From: Martelella mediterranea DSM 17316
GTDB taxonomy: Bacteria; Pseudomonadota; Alphaproteobacteria; Rhizobiales; Rhizobiaceae
Direction: 5' to 3'
Length of the DNA stretch: 64,000 nt
NCBI RefSeq assembly: GCF_002043005.1
Contig: NZ_CP020330.1
Location: 1,448,501 to 1,512,500, forward strand
This document shows positions 51,564 through 60,624 of the stretch, piece after piece. The first letter of the stretch is position 1, and each line of letters begins with the position of its first letter. A program made the position numbers and the translations under genes. The notes under the pieces are model-generated. The model was not told where the DNA came from. It saw nothing but the letters and a program-made list of their open reading frames with translations, and did no database searches.

Positions 51564-52871
51564 TTATTGTTCCGGGTTGTTTTGCCGGAAGCTGACCGGC
51601 GAGGCGATGTTGCTGCGACTTGCCGCGCGCTCGACGCGCTCGATATCCGATTGAAACCGCAGTGTTTCGCGCGCCCGATCCACGGTCAGCGTCGAGAATT
51701 TCTTCGACATTTCAGAAAAGCCCGGGATATCCGTGTGGCCAAGCGCCCGGCAGGCATGGAGAAGGTGGATCACCACCTCGGCCATGCCCGCGCCATCGCG
51801 CGCCATGGCGGTGAAGGCGGCATCGAAGAATTCCTCTGCCGTTATCGTCGGCATGTGGATGCGCGGATAGCGCGGCTCCGAGTCCCCATCGGGCTTTTCG
51901 CCGGCTTCCAGGATGCGCACCAGATGCGTCACCACGTCAATGGCCGTGCCCGGATCGTTGACGGCGGGAGAAAGCGCGCGCAGCGCGACTTGCGACATAA
52001 CCGTCACTCCGTAAAGCGGATCCTGCGTGTAGGACCGTTCATGGCCGATGGTGAATGCCCTTGCGGCTTCTGCCACGACGTCCTCGTCCACGACGCCGTC
52101 GTCCTGTGTCAGCCTGATGCCGGCGATATGGCGGCCTGGTGCGACGAAAGCGCCCGGCCGTTCCAGCACGTAGATATCGGCATTCAACTTGCGGGACACC
52201 GCGTCCAGGGTCGCCATGTCGACAAAGCGCAGATAGCCGGACTCGGGCGGTTCGATGAGCTGCAGAACGCCCGGCATATCGCCGTCGAATTCGGTTCCGC
52301 CGAGAAAGGGTTCGGCGCGATAGTTGCGCATCGAGGTGACGGCCTGATCCTCGACCTGCTCGATCGTTCGGCTGACCTTGCCGAGACGACCGAGATAGTT
52401 GATCCAGCGCAGCAATGTGCCGATGATCAGCACGATGATGGCAATGGTGGCGATAAACAGAACCAGCCGGCCGCCGGTGCCGTAGAGTTTGGTGTTGAGC
52501 GCGATAAGGCCGACAAGGCTGAAGATGAACGAGCCGAGAAAGGTCGAAAGTGCCGACTGCGCGGTGCGGTCTTCCAGAAGCGTGCCGACCGCCCGCGGCG
52601 TGGCGCTGCTGGCCGCCGACGACGATGCCTGCACCACGGTGTTGAGCGAGAAGATCAGCACCGTCAGCATGCTCGAGGCGATGATCGACAGCAGCGATCC
52701 TACCGAATCGACGCCGATCGTGTCGCCGATATCCTCAGGAATATAGCGGTTCAGAAGAATACCCAGAAGCGCGGTGGCAATGCCGGCAACGCAATAGATC
52801 GCGGCCACAAACCACAATTGCCGCATGACCTGGGAGATGACCCATAACCGCCGGGACAGCTGAAGTTTCAT
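51564..52871 (-). CDS. DUF2254 membrane protein
   Basis: A 435-residue predicted integral membrane protein. Four helices occupy the first ~145 residues (LWFVAAIYCVAGIATALLGI, LLSIIASSMLTVLIFSLNTV, LSTFLGSFIFSLVGLIALNT, VLFIATIAIIVLIIGTLLRW), and a soluble C-terminal domain follows with SPAVNDPGTAIDVVTHLVRI, the best conserved stretch of DUF2254. Function is unknown. Confidence 0.88.
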   Translation of the reverse strand: MKLQLSRRLWVISQVMRQLWFVAAIYCVAGIATALLGILLNRYIPEDIGDTIGVDSVGSLLSIIASSMLTVLIFSLNTVVQASSSAASSATPRAVGTLLEDRTAQSALSTFLGSFIFSLVGLIALNTKLYGTGGRLVLFIATIAIIVLIIGTLLRWINYLGRLGKVSRTIEQVEDQAVTSMRNYRAEPFLGGTEFDGDMPGVLQLIEPPESGYLRFVDMATLDAVSRKLNADIYVLERPGAFVAPGRHIAGIRLTQDDGVVDEDVVAEAARAFTIGHERSYTQDPLYGVTVMSQVALRALSPAVNDPGTAIDVVTHLVRILEAGEKPDGDSEPRYPRIHMPTITAEEFFDAAFTAMARDGAGMAEVVIHLLHACRALGHTDIPGFSEMSKKFSTLTVDRARETLRFQSDIERVERAASRSNIASPVSFRQNNPEQ

Positions 52872-53112
52872 AGCGCTCTTTCTGTCAGGACGGCATTTCC
52901 GCAGTTCAACTGGAACTGGTCGATCCCGCCTTCATCCCCGCCGGTATCGGTCCACGATGTCGGTTGTCCAACGCCGCTCATTGGTCTCGCGTTCCATTAG
53001 GGCGCGTGAACCTGATGGCGTCAACTCGCTGTATACAGTTTCGGTTCCCCTGAGACATTTTGGGGGACGTCGAAACCGCGCCCGAAAGTGATCGGCAATG
53101 TTTGCGCTCTGC

Positions 53113-55251
53113 TCAGCGTTCCGCCTTGCCTGCGACCTTCAGCGCGAAGGCGTATTCCAGCGCCTTTTCCTCCAGCCGCTGGAACCGCCCGGATGCCCCG
53201 CCATGGCCGGCGTCCATATTGGTTCTGAGCAGGACCGGCGCCGTGCCGGTGGTGGCCTCGCGCAGCTTTGCCACCCATTTCGCCGGCTCCCAGTAGGTCA
53301 CGCGCGGATCGGTGAGCCCGGCAAGCGCCAGAATGGCGGGGTAGGGCTTCGGTCCCACATTGTCGTAGGGGCTGTAGCTGGCGATATAGTCATAGGCCTC
53401 CTCGGAGGCGATCGGGTTGCCCCATTCGTTCCATTCCGGCGGGGTGAGCGGCAGGCTATCGTCCAGCATCGTGGTCAGGACATCGACGAAAGGCACGGCG
53501 GCAATGATGCCGACGAATTTTTCGGGCGCCATGTTGGCGACGGCGCCCATCAGCATGCCGCCGGCCGAACCGCCTTCGGCCACGATCTTGCCATGGCTGG
53601 TGAAGCCTTCGGCGACCAGCGCGTCCGCGGCGGCGATGAAATCGGAGAAGGTGTTCTTCTTGTGCATCATCTTGCCGTTTTCGTACCAGGCAAAACCCTT
53701 GTCCTTGCCGCCACGGATATGGGCGATGGCATAGACGAAGCCGCGATCGACCAGCGACAGGCAATTGGTGGAAAACGAGGCCGGAATGGAGATGCCGTAA
53801 GCGCCGTAGCCGTAGAGCAGGCAGGGCGCGCTGCCGTCGAGCGGCGTATCCTTGCGATAGACGATGCTGACGGGCACCAGTTCGCCATCGGCGGCCTTCG
53901 CCTGGATACGGCGGGTGACATAGTCGTCCGGGTTATGGCCGGAAGGCACTTCCTGCGTCTTCAGCAAGGTCCGTTCGCGCGTCGCCATGTTGTAGTCATA
54001 GAGCTGGCTCGGCGTCGTCATCGAGGAATAGGAAAAGCGGATCGTGTCCGTGTCGTATTCGGCAGCGCCCTGCAGTCCGAGGGAATAGGCCTCCTCTTCG
54101 AAGGCGATGGCGTGTTCCTCCCCGGTTGCCCGGTCGCGGATGACGATGCGCGGCAGGCCCGCGAATCGCTCCAGCCAGACCAGATGCCGCGCGAAGGCCG
54201 TATGCGCCAGGATCAGCCGGCCCTCCTGATGCGGCACGACCTCCTTCCAGTTTGCCTTGCCGGGCGCGTTCACCGGGGCTTCCATGATCTTGAAATCCTT
54301 GGCCCCGCCGTCATTGGTGAGAATATAGAAGACATCGCCGCCCTCGGTGACGTCATATTCCACCATGGTCTCGCGCGCCGCCACCAGCGCGGGCTCGGCG
54401 TCGAGGTTCGAGGTCGGGATGATCCGGACCTCGGAGGTCTGGTGATCGTGGATGTCGATAGTGATGAAATCGTCGAGCAGCGAGCCGGCAATGCCGACGA
54501 AGAAGCCGGGATCGCTTTCCTCATAGACCAGTCGGTCGTCTTCCTGTTTCGTGCCGATCACGTGATGGAACACTTTCGAGGGGCGGTGGTTGTCGTCGAC
54601 CTCGGTATAAAAGAAACTCTTGCCGTCGGGCGCCCAGACGCCACTGCCGCCAGTATTCTCGATCCTGTCCTCGATATCCTTGCCGGTTTCAAGATCGCGA
54701 ACCTTCAGCGTGTAGAACTCCGATCCCTTGTCGTCATAGCTCCAGATCGCGCGGCTGTGATCCGTGGTCTGGTCGAAGCCCCCGAGATCGAAATAGGCCT
54801 TGCCCTTGGCCTCCAGATCGCCATCGAGCAGGGTTTCGCGGATGCTCTCGTCATTGAAATCGCCATCGCGCGGGATGCGGAAGAAATAGGGTTGTTCGGC
54901 TCCGGTGCGAAACGCCGTGCCATAGGCATAGGGACCCTCCTTCATCGGCACGGAACTGTCGTCCTCCTTGATACGCCCGCGCATCTCCGCAACCAGCTTT
55001 TTCTGCAGCGCTTCGGTGTCGGCCATCGCGGCCTTCATATAGGCGTTCTCGGCCTCCAGATGCGCGCGGATATCGGCTTCCAGGATCGTCGGGTCCTTGA
55101 ACATCGCCTGCCAGTTGGCGGCCCTCAGCCAGGCGTAATCATCCGTGCGGGTCCTGCCGTGGCGGGTGTCTCTGAGGGCTTTTTTTATTGCCTTGGGAGC
55201 ATCGGGCAGCGTCTTGAAGGGGGTCACGGGCAGGCCTTTCGGGTCATTCAT
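53113..55251 (-). CDS. ptrB: Oligopeptidase B-like S9A serine peptidase
   Basis: A 712-residue prolyl-oligopeptidase-family enzyme: an N-terminal propeller that limits substrate size, then an alpha/beta hydrolase domain. Nucleophile Ser is in IVAEGGSAGGMLMGAVANMA, Asp near ALAGLTDPRVTYWEP, and His in MDAGHGGASGRF. Family members of this length cut short peptides after basic residues in the cytosol. Monocistronic; 241 bp separate its end from the DUF2254 start, with nothing recognisable there. Confidence 0.9.
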   Translation of the reverse strand: MNDPKGLPVTPFKTLPDAPKAIKKALRDTRHGRTRTDDYAWLRAANWQAMFKDPTILEADIRAHLEAENAYMKAAMADTEALQKKLVAEMRGRIKEDDSSVPMKEGPYAYGTAFRTGAEQPYFFRIPRDGDFNDESIRETLLDGDLEAKGKAYFDLGGFDQTTDHSRAIWSYDDKGSEFYTLKVRDLETGKDIEDRIENTGGSGVWAPDGKSFFYTEVDDNHRPSKVFHHVIGTKQEDDRLVYEESDPGFFVGIAGSLLDDFITIDIHDHQTSEVRIIPTSNLDAEPALVAARETMVEYDVTEGGDVFYILTNDGGAKDFKIMEAPVNAPGKANWKEVVPHQEGRLILAHTAFARHLVWLERFAGLPRIVIRDRATGEEHAIAFEEEAYSLGLQGAAEYDTDTIRFSYSSMTTPSQLYDYNMATRERTLLKTQEVPSGHNPDDYVTRRIQAKAADGELVPVSIVYRKDTPLDGSAPCLLYGYGAYGISIPASFSTNCLSLVDRGFVYAIAHIRGGKDKGFAWYENGKMMHKKNTFSDFIAAADALVAEGFTSHGKIVAEGGSAGGMLMGAVANMAPEKFVGIIAAVPFVDVLTTMLDDSLPLTPPEWNEWGNPIASEEAYDYIASYSPYDNVGPKPYPAILALAGLTDPRVTYWEPAKWVAKLREATTGTAPVLLRTNMDAGHGGASGRFQRLEEKALEYAFALKVAGKAER

Positions 55252-55390
55252 GTCGGCGCAAGATAGGGGGGCTTAAGGACGACATCAAGCGCGGGTCTCA
55301 GACTTGCCGCATTCGGCTGCTCTGTGCTTACAATATACGATGCGCTTGCGGATGCCGATTTCCGGACGGAAGCGACAAAGACAGATTTCC

Positions 55391-55798
55391 ATGAACGGAG
55401 ACAGAGACTTGACCAAGGCCTTCCTTGCGCTGCTGACGCTGACGCTCGTTGCTACGCCCGCCCTCGCCATCAGCCAGCGGATCGAAAACGAGCTCGACCG
55501 GCTCGATCCCGAGGAAAAGCTTGAGCAACGCTGCGACGTGGAGGCGCTGAGCCGGATCGACGCGGCGCGCAAGGACATGACGCCCGACAAGGTGATTGCC
55601 TACACATTCGCGCCGACAAAGGTGAATGGCACGACGATCGATGCGCCGGGCGCGGCCGTGCGCTCGCATGGTCACTGGTACAAGCTCTCCTACCACTGCG
55701 CGACGGCAAGCGATGAGCTCGCGGTCAAATCCTTCAGCTTCAAGCTCGGCGAAGAAATCCCGCGCAGCGCCTGGGAGCGTCTTTACCTTTATCCGTAG
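55391..55798 (+). CDS. Secreted DUF930-like protein
   Basis: A 135-residue precursor from the ATG at 55391 (a TTG at 55409 is possible). The signal peptide is LTKAFLALLTLTLVATPALA. The mature part, RIENELDRLDPEEKLEQRCD then VEALSRIDAARKDMTPDKVI, with a C-terminal SYHCATASDELAVKSFSFKL, matches the DUF930 pattern including its cysteine pair. Function unknown. Convergent with the DUF1127/RNA unit. Confidence 0.78.
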   Translation: MNGDRDLTKAFLALLTLTLVATPALAISQRIENELDRLDPEEKLEQRCDVEALSRIDAARKDMTPDKVIAYTFAPTKVNGTTIDAPGAAVRSHGHWYKLSYHCATASDELAVKSFSFKLGEEIPRSAWERLYLYP

Positions 55799-55838
55799 GT
55801 CCGGTCGGCCTGAACGATCCGCAATTGCGCACATGAAA

Positions 55839-55953
55839 ACGCCCACCGGGGGAGGAGGATCCGGTGGGCGTCATCGTGGTGATCGGCGATTTGGGAGGAG
55901 GAGGATCGCCGATCGTAATCGAAGGGGGCCGGGAGGAGGATAGCACCCTTCGA
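55839..55953 (-). ncRNA. Three anti-Shine-Dalgarno hairpins (cuckoo / CcsR-type RNA) downstream of DUF1127
   Basis: Three consecutive minus-strand hairpins each expose CCUCCUCCC in the loop. Stems are 55919-55926/55946-55953, 55881-55890/55905-55914 and 55839-55849/55861-55871. The last is followed on the minus strand by a short T-run, as in a terminator. The first begins 8 bp after the DUF1127 stop, so all come from the DUF1127 transcript. A DUF1127 gene followed by CCUCCUCCC-loop hairpins is the arrangement of the Rhodobacter CcsR RNAs and their wider cuckoo family, which are stress-induced and processed from the mRNA. The match to that family is by motif and layout. Confidence 0.85.
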
Positions 55954-55961
55954 AAGCTCTG

Positions 55962-56105
55962 TCAGATCGCGTCCTTGCGGGCGACGCGACGGATATCAGC
56001 GCGGCTGATACCGAGGTCGGAAAGTTCGCGATTGCTCATGCGGCCAAGTTCGGCGACGGTTTCGCGATACTTGAGCCAGTTGTTGAACGAGCGTTGAATG
56101 TTCAT
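55962..56105 (-). CDS. DUF1127 small basic protein
   Basis: A 47-residue protein, MNIQRSFNNWLKYRETVAEL with GRMSNRELSDLGISRADIRR then VARKDAI, a textbook DUF1127 sequence with an Arg-rich helix. The ATG at 56105 follows AAAGGAG. Proteins of this family bind RNA in Rhodobacter (CcaF1) and affect phosphate and carbon metabolism in Agrobacterium. The downstream hairpins belong to the same transcript. Confidence 0.93.
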   Translation of the reverse strand: MNIQRSFNNWLKYRETVAELGRMSNRELSDLGISRADIRRVARKDAI

Positions 56106-56301
56106 GTTGCGGCTCCTTTCGTGTGTTCGGTGCGCTGTTGTTGATTGGATATATACAGAGCCTGCGGGGCATGAGGCAGGGGGTTAACAGCATTGCCCCT
56201 ATGCAAAAAACGCAGGGCTCGGGAGGGGTGCCTCGAAAATGGGCATCCTGCCGAACGGGCAGGCACGAAACGGGCCGGTTGAAGGTGCAGGTCGCCCGCG
56301 C

Positions 56302-57807
56302 TCAGTCCTCCTCCACGAACACCTCCGCGCGGCGGCGATTGACCGAGGGGATCAGCACGATCACCAGGACGATCGCGGACACGATCAGCAGGCCCAGGCT
56401 GATGGGGCTGGTGAGGAACACGCTGGCATCGCCGCCCGAAAGCAGCATGGTGCGCCTCATATAGACTTCCATCATCGGCCCCAGCACGAAGCCGAGCAGA
56501 AGCGGCGCCGGCTCGCAGTCGAGCTTGCTCAGCGCATAGCCGGCAGCGCCCGACACCGACATGACGATCAGATCGAAGGGGTTTTCGTTGATCGAATAGA
56601 CGCCGATGGCGGAAAAGCCGACGATTGCGGGATAGAGGAAATTGGCGCGCACGCTCAGAAGCTTCACCCACAGCCCGATCAGCGGCAGGTTGAGCACGAC
56701 CAGCATCAGATTGCCGATCCACATCGAGACGATGACGCCCCAGAACAGCGAGGGCTGTTCGTTGATCAGGTTGGGGCCGGGGGTGATGCCCTGGATGATC
56801 AGGGCGCCAACCATCAACGCCATCAGCGGATTGGACGGGATGCCGAGCGTCAGCATCGGCACGAACGAGGTTTGCGCGCCGGCATTGTTGGCCGATTCGG
56901 GACCGGCGACGCCGGCGATCGCACCGCGGCCGAAGGTCTCCGGCCTTTTCGAGACCTGTTTCTCCACCATGTAGGAGGCGAATGACGACAGCATCGCGCC
57001 GCCGCCCGGCAATATGCCGAGAAACGATCCGAGAAACGTGCCGCGCAGGATCGGCATGCCGGCCTCGCGCAGGTCCCGGCGGCTCGGCAGCAGGGCCGAG
57101 ATGTTGGTCTTGAGCGGTTCGCGCGGGGTTTCATCCTCCAGGCCCTTGAGGATTTCGGACAGGGCGTAGATGCCGACGCCGAAACCGAGGATCGGTATGC
57201 CTTCCGCCAGATCGAACATGCCGAAGGTGAAACGCGCCTGGCCGGTGTAGAGATCGGTTCCGACCGTGCCGAGAAGCAGGCCGAACACGATCATGATGAT
57301 GCCCTTGAGCACCGATCCGTGGGCGAGCGCGATCGAGGCCACCAGTCCCAGCACCATCAGCGAAAAATAGTCGGGCGGCGTGAATTTCAGCGCAAGCATT
57401 GTCAGCGGGATCGCGAAGATGGCGATCAGCAGCGTCGCGAAACAGCCGGCGATGAACGAGCCGATCGCCGCCAGCGCCAATGCCGTGCCGGCCTTGCCCT
57501 GTCGCGCAAGCTGGTATCCATCGATAGCGGTCACCGCCGAGGATGCTTCCCCCGGCAGGTTGATCAGGATGGCGGTGGTGGACCCGCCATATTGCGCGCC
57601 GTAATAGATGCCGGCCAGCATGATCAGCGAGGCCTCCGGCGGAAAGCCGAAGGTCACCGGCAGAAGGATGGCAATCGTGCCGAGCGGCCCGATGCCGGGC
57701 AGAACGCCGATGGCGGTGCCGAGGAAAACCCCGAGGAAGCAGAACAGCAGGTTGATCGGCTGAAAGACCGTTTCCAGTCCGAGGGAGAGATGCGCGAAAA
57801 GGTCCAT
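56302..57807 (-). CDS. tctA: Tripartite tricarboxylate transporter large permease TctA
   Basis: A 501-residue membrane protein with about twelve helices. The conserved LGTAIGVLPGIGPLGTIAIL and the later LGSFLGILPGGGAMLSSFAS, with PESANNAGAQTSFVPMLTLG, are TctA landmarks. It imports a carboxylate captured by the TctC protein, using the ion gradient. It starts 3 bp after the tctB stop. Confidence 0.94.
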   Translation of the reverse strand: MDLFAHLSLGLETVFQPINLLFCFLGVFLGTAIGVLPGIGPLGTIAILLPVTFGFPPEASLIMLAGIYYGAQYGGSTTAILINLPGEASSAVTAIDGYQLARQGKAGTALALAAIGSFIAGCFATLLIAIFAIPLTMLALKFTPPDYFSLMVLGLVASIALAHGSVLKGIIMIVFGLLLGTVGTDLYTGQARFTFGMFDLAEGIPILGFGVGIYALSEILKGLEDETPREPLKTNISALLPSRRDLREAGMPILRGTFLGSFLGILPGGGAMLSSFASYMVEKQVSKRPETFGRGAIAGVAGPESANNAGAQTSFVPMLTLGIPSNPLMALMVGALIIQGITPGPNLINEQPSLFWGVIVSMWIGNLMLVVLNLPLIGLWVKLLSVRANFLYPAIVGFSAIGVYSINENPFDLIVMSVSGAAGYALSKLDCEPAPLLLGFVLGPMMEVYMRRTMLLSGGDASVFLTSPISLGLLIVSAIVLVIVLIPSVNRRRAEVFVEED

Positions 57808-57810
57808 GGA

Positions 57811-58278
57811 TCAACCCGTGAAGACCGAACCCCAAAGGGGGATGGTCATGCTCAGAAGATAATGAAAGACGAGGACGCAGAAGAGGCTGAAGGCGGCGGA
57901 AAGCAGTAGCGCCTGGCGCAATGTCGTCACCTGGCTTGCAAGGCAAGACACGAAAATTGACAGGAAAACAGCGATCAGCAGGCCGAAAGGTTCGATGGCG
58001 AAGCCGAAGATCATCGGGCAGGCGATGATGATCACGATCGCCCGCGGCGGCGCTATGGCAAAGGGCTCTGCGTCGGCGGGGGCGGGCAGAAACAGCACGA
58101 TCAGGGCAAGCGCCGCAAGGATTGCCGACAGGACGACCGGAAAGAAGGCCGGTCCCATCCGGTCCAGCGTGCCCATGTTCATGGTCGTCAGCGCATAGCC
58201 GCCCATGGCTATGGAGATGATCAGAAATATGCCGGAGAAGATGATATTCTTCTGCCGCGCGCCGTAGTCTGCACTCAT
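57811..58278 (-). CDS. tctB: Tripartite tricarboxylate transporter small permease TctB
   Basis: A 155-residue membrane protein starting MSADYGARQKNIIFSGIFLI, with four helices as in the TctB family (VLSAILAALALIVLFLPAPA, IVIIIACPMIFGFAIEPFGL). It pairs with TctA. A 278-bp gap with repeats separates it from tctC, so tctC may be more strongly expressed. Confidence 0.88.
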   Translation of the reverse strand: MSADYGARQKNIIFSGIFLIISIAMGGYALTTMNMGTLDRMGPAFFPVVLSAILAALALIVLFLPAPADAEPFAIAPPRAIVIIIACPMIFGFAIEPFGLLIAVFLSIFVSCLASQVTTLRQALLLSAAFSLFCVLVFHYLLSMTIPLWGSVFTG

Positions 58279-58385
58279 GTCGATCTCCCGCCTGCTGAAC
58301 CTGCCGCCTTGCCGCACAGCCCCCAATCAATTGTCTCGCTCCGGAGGGCAGGGCCATCGCATATGACTTTGTCGCATAGCCCCCC

Positions 58386-58530
58386 AATCTTCTCGCCCCG
58401 GAGGGGAGAGATGTCGCGACAGCGACAGTGAGGGGGGAGACTATCACCGCGACCGCCCTCACGGATTGCTATGCCGCGCCACCCTCACTGCCCCTTTCGG
58501 GGCATCTCTCCCGCCAGCGGGAGAGAGCAA
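58386..58530. repeat. RIME-like inverted intergenic repeat pair
   Basis: Two similar segments face each other. GAGAGATG...CAGTGAGGG at 58406-58434 matches the reverse complement of 58482-58510 at both ends, while the 12 bases between differ but each form a small palindrome (TCGCGACAGCGA against CCCCGAAAGGGG). Flanking GCCCCGGAGGGG (58395-58406) and TCCCGCCAGCGGGA (58509-58522) add further hairpins. This pattern is typical of mosaic palindromic repeats scattered between rhizobial genes. Confidence 0.7.
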
Positions 58531-58556
58531 TGGGAGCAAGCCGTCCGCCCGGCACG

Positions 58557-59546
58557 CTAGTTGTTGCGGATATTGTACTTCTTGATGATATCGCGCCAGG
58601 TGGCTTCCTCGCGTATCGCCATTTCCTGCAGTTCCTCCGGCGTCGACGAGGTGGCGCGCTGGTAGTTCTTGGCGAAGGCCGCCTGCGCTTCCTCGCTCGC
58701 CAGGAAGTTCGCGATCGCCTCGTTCATCTGCGCAATCACCGCGGGCGGCGTTCCCTTGGGCGCGAGAATGCCGGACCAGAGCGGCGCGACCAGATCGACG
58801 CCGGCCTCCTGGAAGGTCGGGACATCCCGGAAATCGGGGTTGCGCTCCGCGGACGCGATGCCGAGCGCCTTCATGGTGCCCGACTTCAGATGTTCGGTAT
58901 AGGCCTCCGACAGGAAGTCGACCGAGATGTCGAGGCTGCCGGACAGGAGGTCGACGAGGGTCGGCGCGGTTCCCTGATAGGGCACGATCTTGAGATCGGC
59001 CTCGGCCTGTTCGCTCATCATCAGTTCGATCATGTGGCCGTAGGAGCCGATGCCCGGATTGCCGGCGCTGACCTCGCCCGGATGGGCCTTGGCGTATGCC
59101 AGAAGTTCGCCGAGATCGTCGGCGGGAAAATCCGCCCGCGCCACGACCACCATATCGCCATGGGTGATCTGGCTGACATAGTCGAAATCTTCCAATGGCG
59201 TATAGGGCAGGCCGGTATAGGTATTGGTGTAATTGGCGGTGGGGCCGGGAAAACCGACGACGAAGGTATAGCCGTCGGGCTTGGCGTGGGCGACCGAGGC
59301 CATGCCGATCGTACCGCCGGCGCCGGGCTTGTTGTCGACGATCACCGTCTGGCCAAGCTGTTCCTCGAGATCGGCGGCCATCATCCGCACCAGAAAATCA
59401 GGCCCCGCCGGAAACGGAAACACGATCCGGATCGGCTTGGCGTCCGGCCAGTCCGCGGCCAGCGCCGCGGTTGCCGGGCCGAGCGAGATGCACATCGCGC
59501 CGGCGGCGGCGATCGCGGTCCCGATGGTTTTAAACAATGTCGTCAT
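58557..59546 (-). CDS. tctC: Tripartite tricarboxylate transporter substrate-binding protein TctC (Bug family)
   Basis: A 329-residue periplasmic protein. The signal peptide runs to about residue 30 (ISLGPATAALAADWPDAKPI). Typical Bug features are IRIVFPFPAGPDFLVRMMAA, VIVDNKPGAGGTIGMASVAH and FQEAGVDLVAPLWSGILAPK. It binds a carboxylate for the TctA/TctB permease; which one cannot be read. Confidence 0.93.
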   Translation of the reverse strand: MTTLFKTIGTAIAAAGAMCISLGPATAALAADWPDAKPIRIVFPFPAGPDFLVRMMAADLEEQLGQTVIVDNKPGAGGTIGMASVAHAKPDGYTFVVGFPGPTANYTNTYTGLPYTPLEDFDYVSQITHGDMVVVARADFPADDLGELLAYAKAHPGEVSAGNPGIGSYGHMIELMMSEQAEADLKIVPYQGTAPTLVDLLSGSLDISVDFLSEAYTEHLKSGTMKALGIASAERNPDFRDVPTFQEAGVDLVAPLWSGILAPKGTPPAVIAQMNEAIANFLASEEAQAAFAKNYQRATSSTPEELQEMAIREEATWRDIIKKYNIRNN

Positions 59547-59809
59547 GAGTTCCTCCCCTCAAACGCGATGCGGCTCTCCCAAACCGCATGATCCACGCTA
59601 GTCCGATCGGTCGCCGACAGCCAATTCGATCACGCTGCGTTTCAACGCGTGAAATGCCGGGCGCTCTTGCCTGCTGCGGATGGCGAAGCTTTTCGGCCTG
59701 TCGAAGCACCCGGATGCCCCCCTTCAATCATGACAAATCGGTCATCTTCTTGAACCGCCGCATGCGGCGCACCAGTTTAGCATTCTCTCCCGCGGTGAAA
59801 GCCGCATAG

Positions 59810-59843
59810 CCCGGTCGGCCGCAAGGTCAGGCCGGGTTTTTTT
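59810..59843 (+). terminator. Plus-strand terminator-like hairpin without an obvious gene
   Basis: CCCGG (59810-59814) pairs with CCGGG (59832-59836), with inner GGCC/GGTC pairing, and seven T follow at 59837-59843. The orientation suits a plus-strand transcript, but the neighbours on both sides are minus-strand genes. A 73-codon plus-strand frame (59588-59809) ends directly before it. Confidence 0.55.
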
Positions 59844-60624
59844 AGCTGCGTCGCCGGCGACCGATCGTGGCCAGCGTCGGCTCGGCGGCAAGCAGGCGTT
59901 TTGTATAAGCCTCATGCGGGGCATCGAGCAGTTGCGGCACAGGGCCCTCCTCCACCACGCGGCCGGTCTGCATCACCACAGCGCGGTCGCAGATCTCGTC
60001 GACAACGGCGATATTGTGGGTGATCAGCAGCACCGACAGGCCGTGTTCGGCGCGCATCTTGAGAATGAGCCGGAGGATCTGCGCCTGCACCGTCACGTCC
60101 AGCGCCGAGGTCGGCTCGTCGGCGACCAGCAGTTTCGGGCGGGTGATCAGCGCGCGGGCGATCGCGATCCGCTGCCGCTGGCCGCCGGAAAATTCATGGG
60201 GGTAGAGATCGATATCCCGCCCCTTCAGCCCGACCTCTTCCAGAAGTGCGGCCACCCGCATCCGCCTTGCCTTGCCGGTCGGGGCGTCGGGGTCAAGCGC
60301 CAGCGGTTCGGCGATGATGCGGCCGATCGTCTGGCGCGGGTCGAGCGCGCTGTAGGGGTCCTGAAACACCATCTGGAAGTGACGCCGCAGCTTGCGGAGA
60401 TCGCGCGGTGATTGCGCGTAAAGGTCGGCGCCTTCGAACAGCACCCGGCCGCCACTCGGGCGGTCGAGCGCCATGATCAGCCGGGCAAGGGTCGATTTTC
60501 CGGACCCGCTCTCGCCGACAATGCCGAGGATTTCGCCCGACGCGAGGGTAATCGAGACATCGTCCAGCGCGGCGCGTTCGCCATAACGTCGCGTTAGCCC
60601 CTCGGTTTGAAGCAGCGGGGTCAT
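59842..60624 (-). CDS. Dipeptide/oligopeptide ABC transporter ATPase (OppF/DppF type)
   Basis: A 260-residue ATPase: Walker A GIVGESGSGKSTLARLIMAL, signature FSGGQRQRIAIARALITRPK, Walker B LLVADEPTSALDVTVQAQIL, H-loop VLLITHNIAVVDEICDRAVV. It starts as an ATGA overlap with the DppD-type gene. It is shorter than typical OppF (~330), lacking most of the C-terminal oligopeptide-transporter extension. Confidence 0.9.
   Translation of the reverse strand: MTPLLQTEGLTRRYGERAALDDVSITLASGEILGIVGESGSGKSTLARLIMALDRPSGGRVLFEGADLYAQSPRDLRKLRRHFQMVFQDPYSALDPRQTIGRIIAEPLALDPDAPTGKARRMRVAALLEEVGLKGRDIDLYPHEFSGGQRQRIAIARALITRPKLLVADEPTSALDVTVQAQILRLILKMRAEHGLSVLLITHNIAVVDEICDRAVVMQTGRVVEEGPVPQLLDAPHEAYTKRLLAAEPTLATIGRRRRS

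Noticed and set aside
53098..55266. Long plus-strand open frame opposite oligopeptidase B
   Set aside because: Antisense shadow of a gene with an intact catalytic triad and full family length.
59588..59809. Confident small protein gene
   Set aside because: No ribosome site and an unusual composition; kept only as a finding linked to the orphan terminator.
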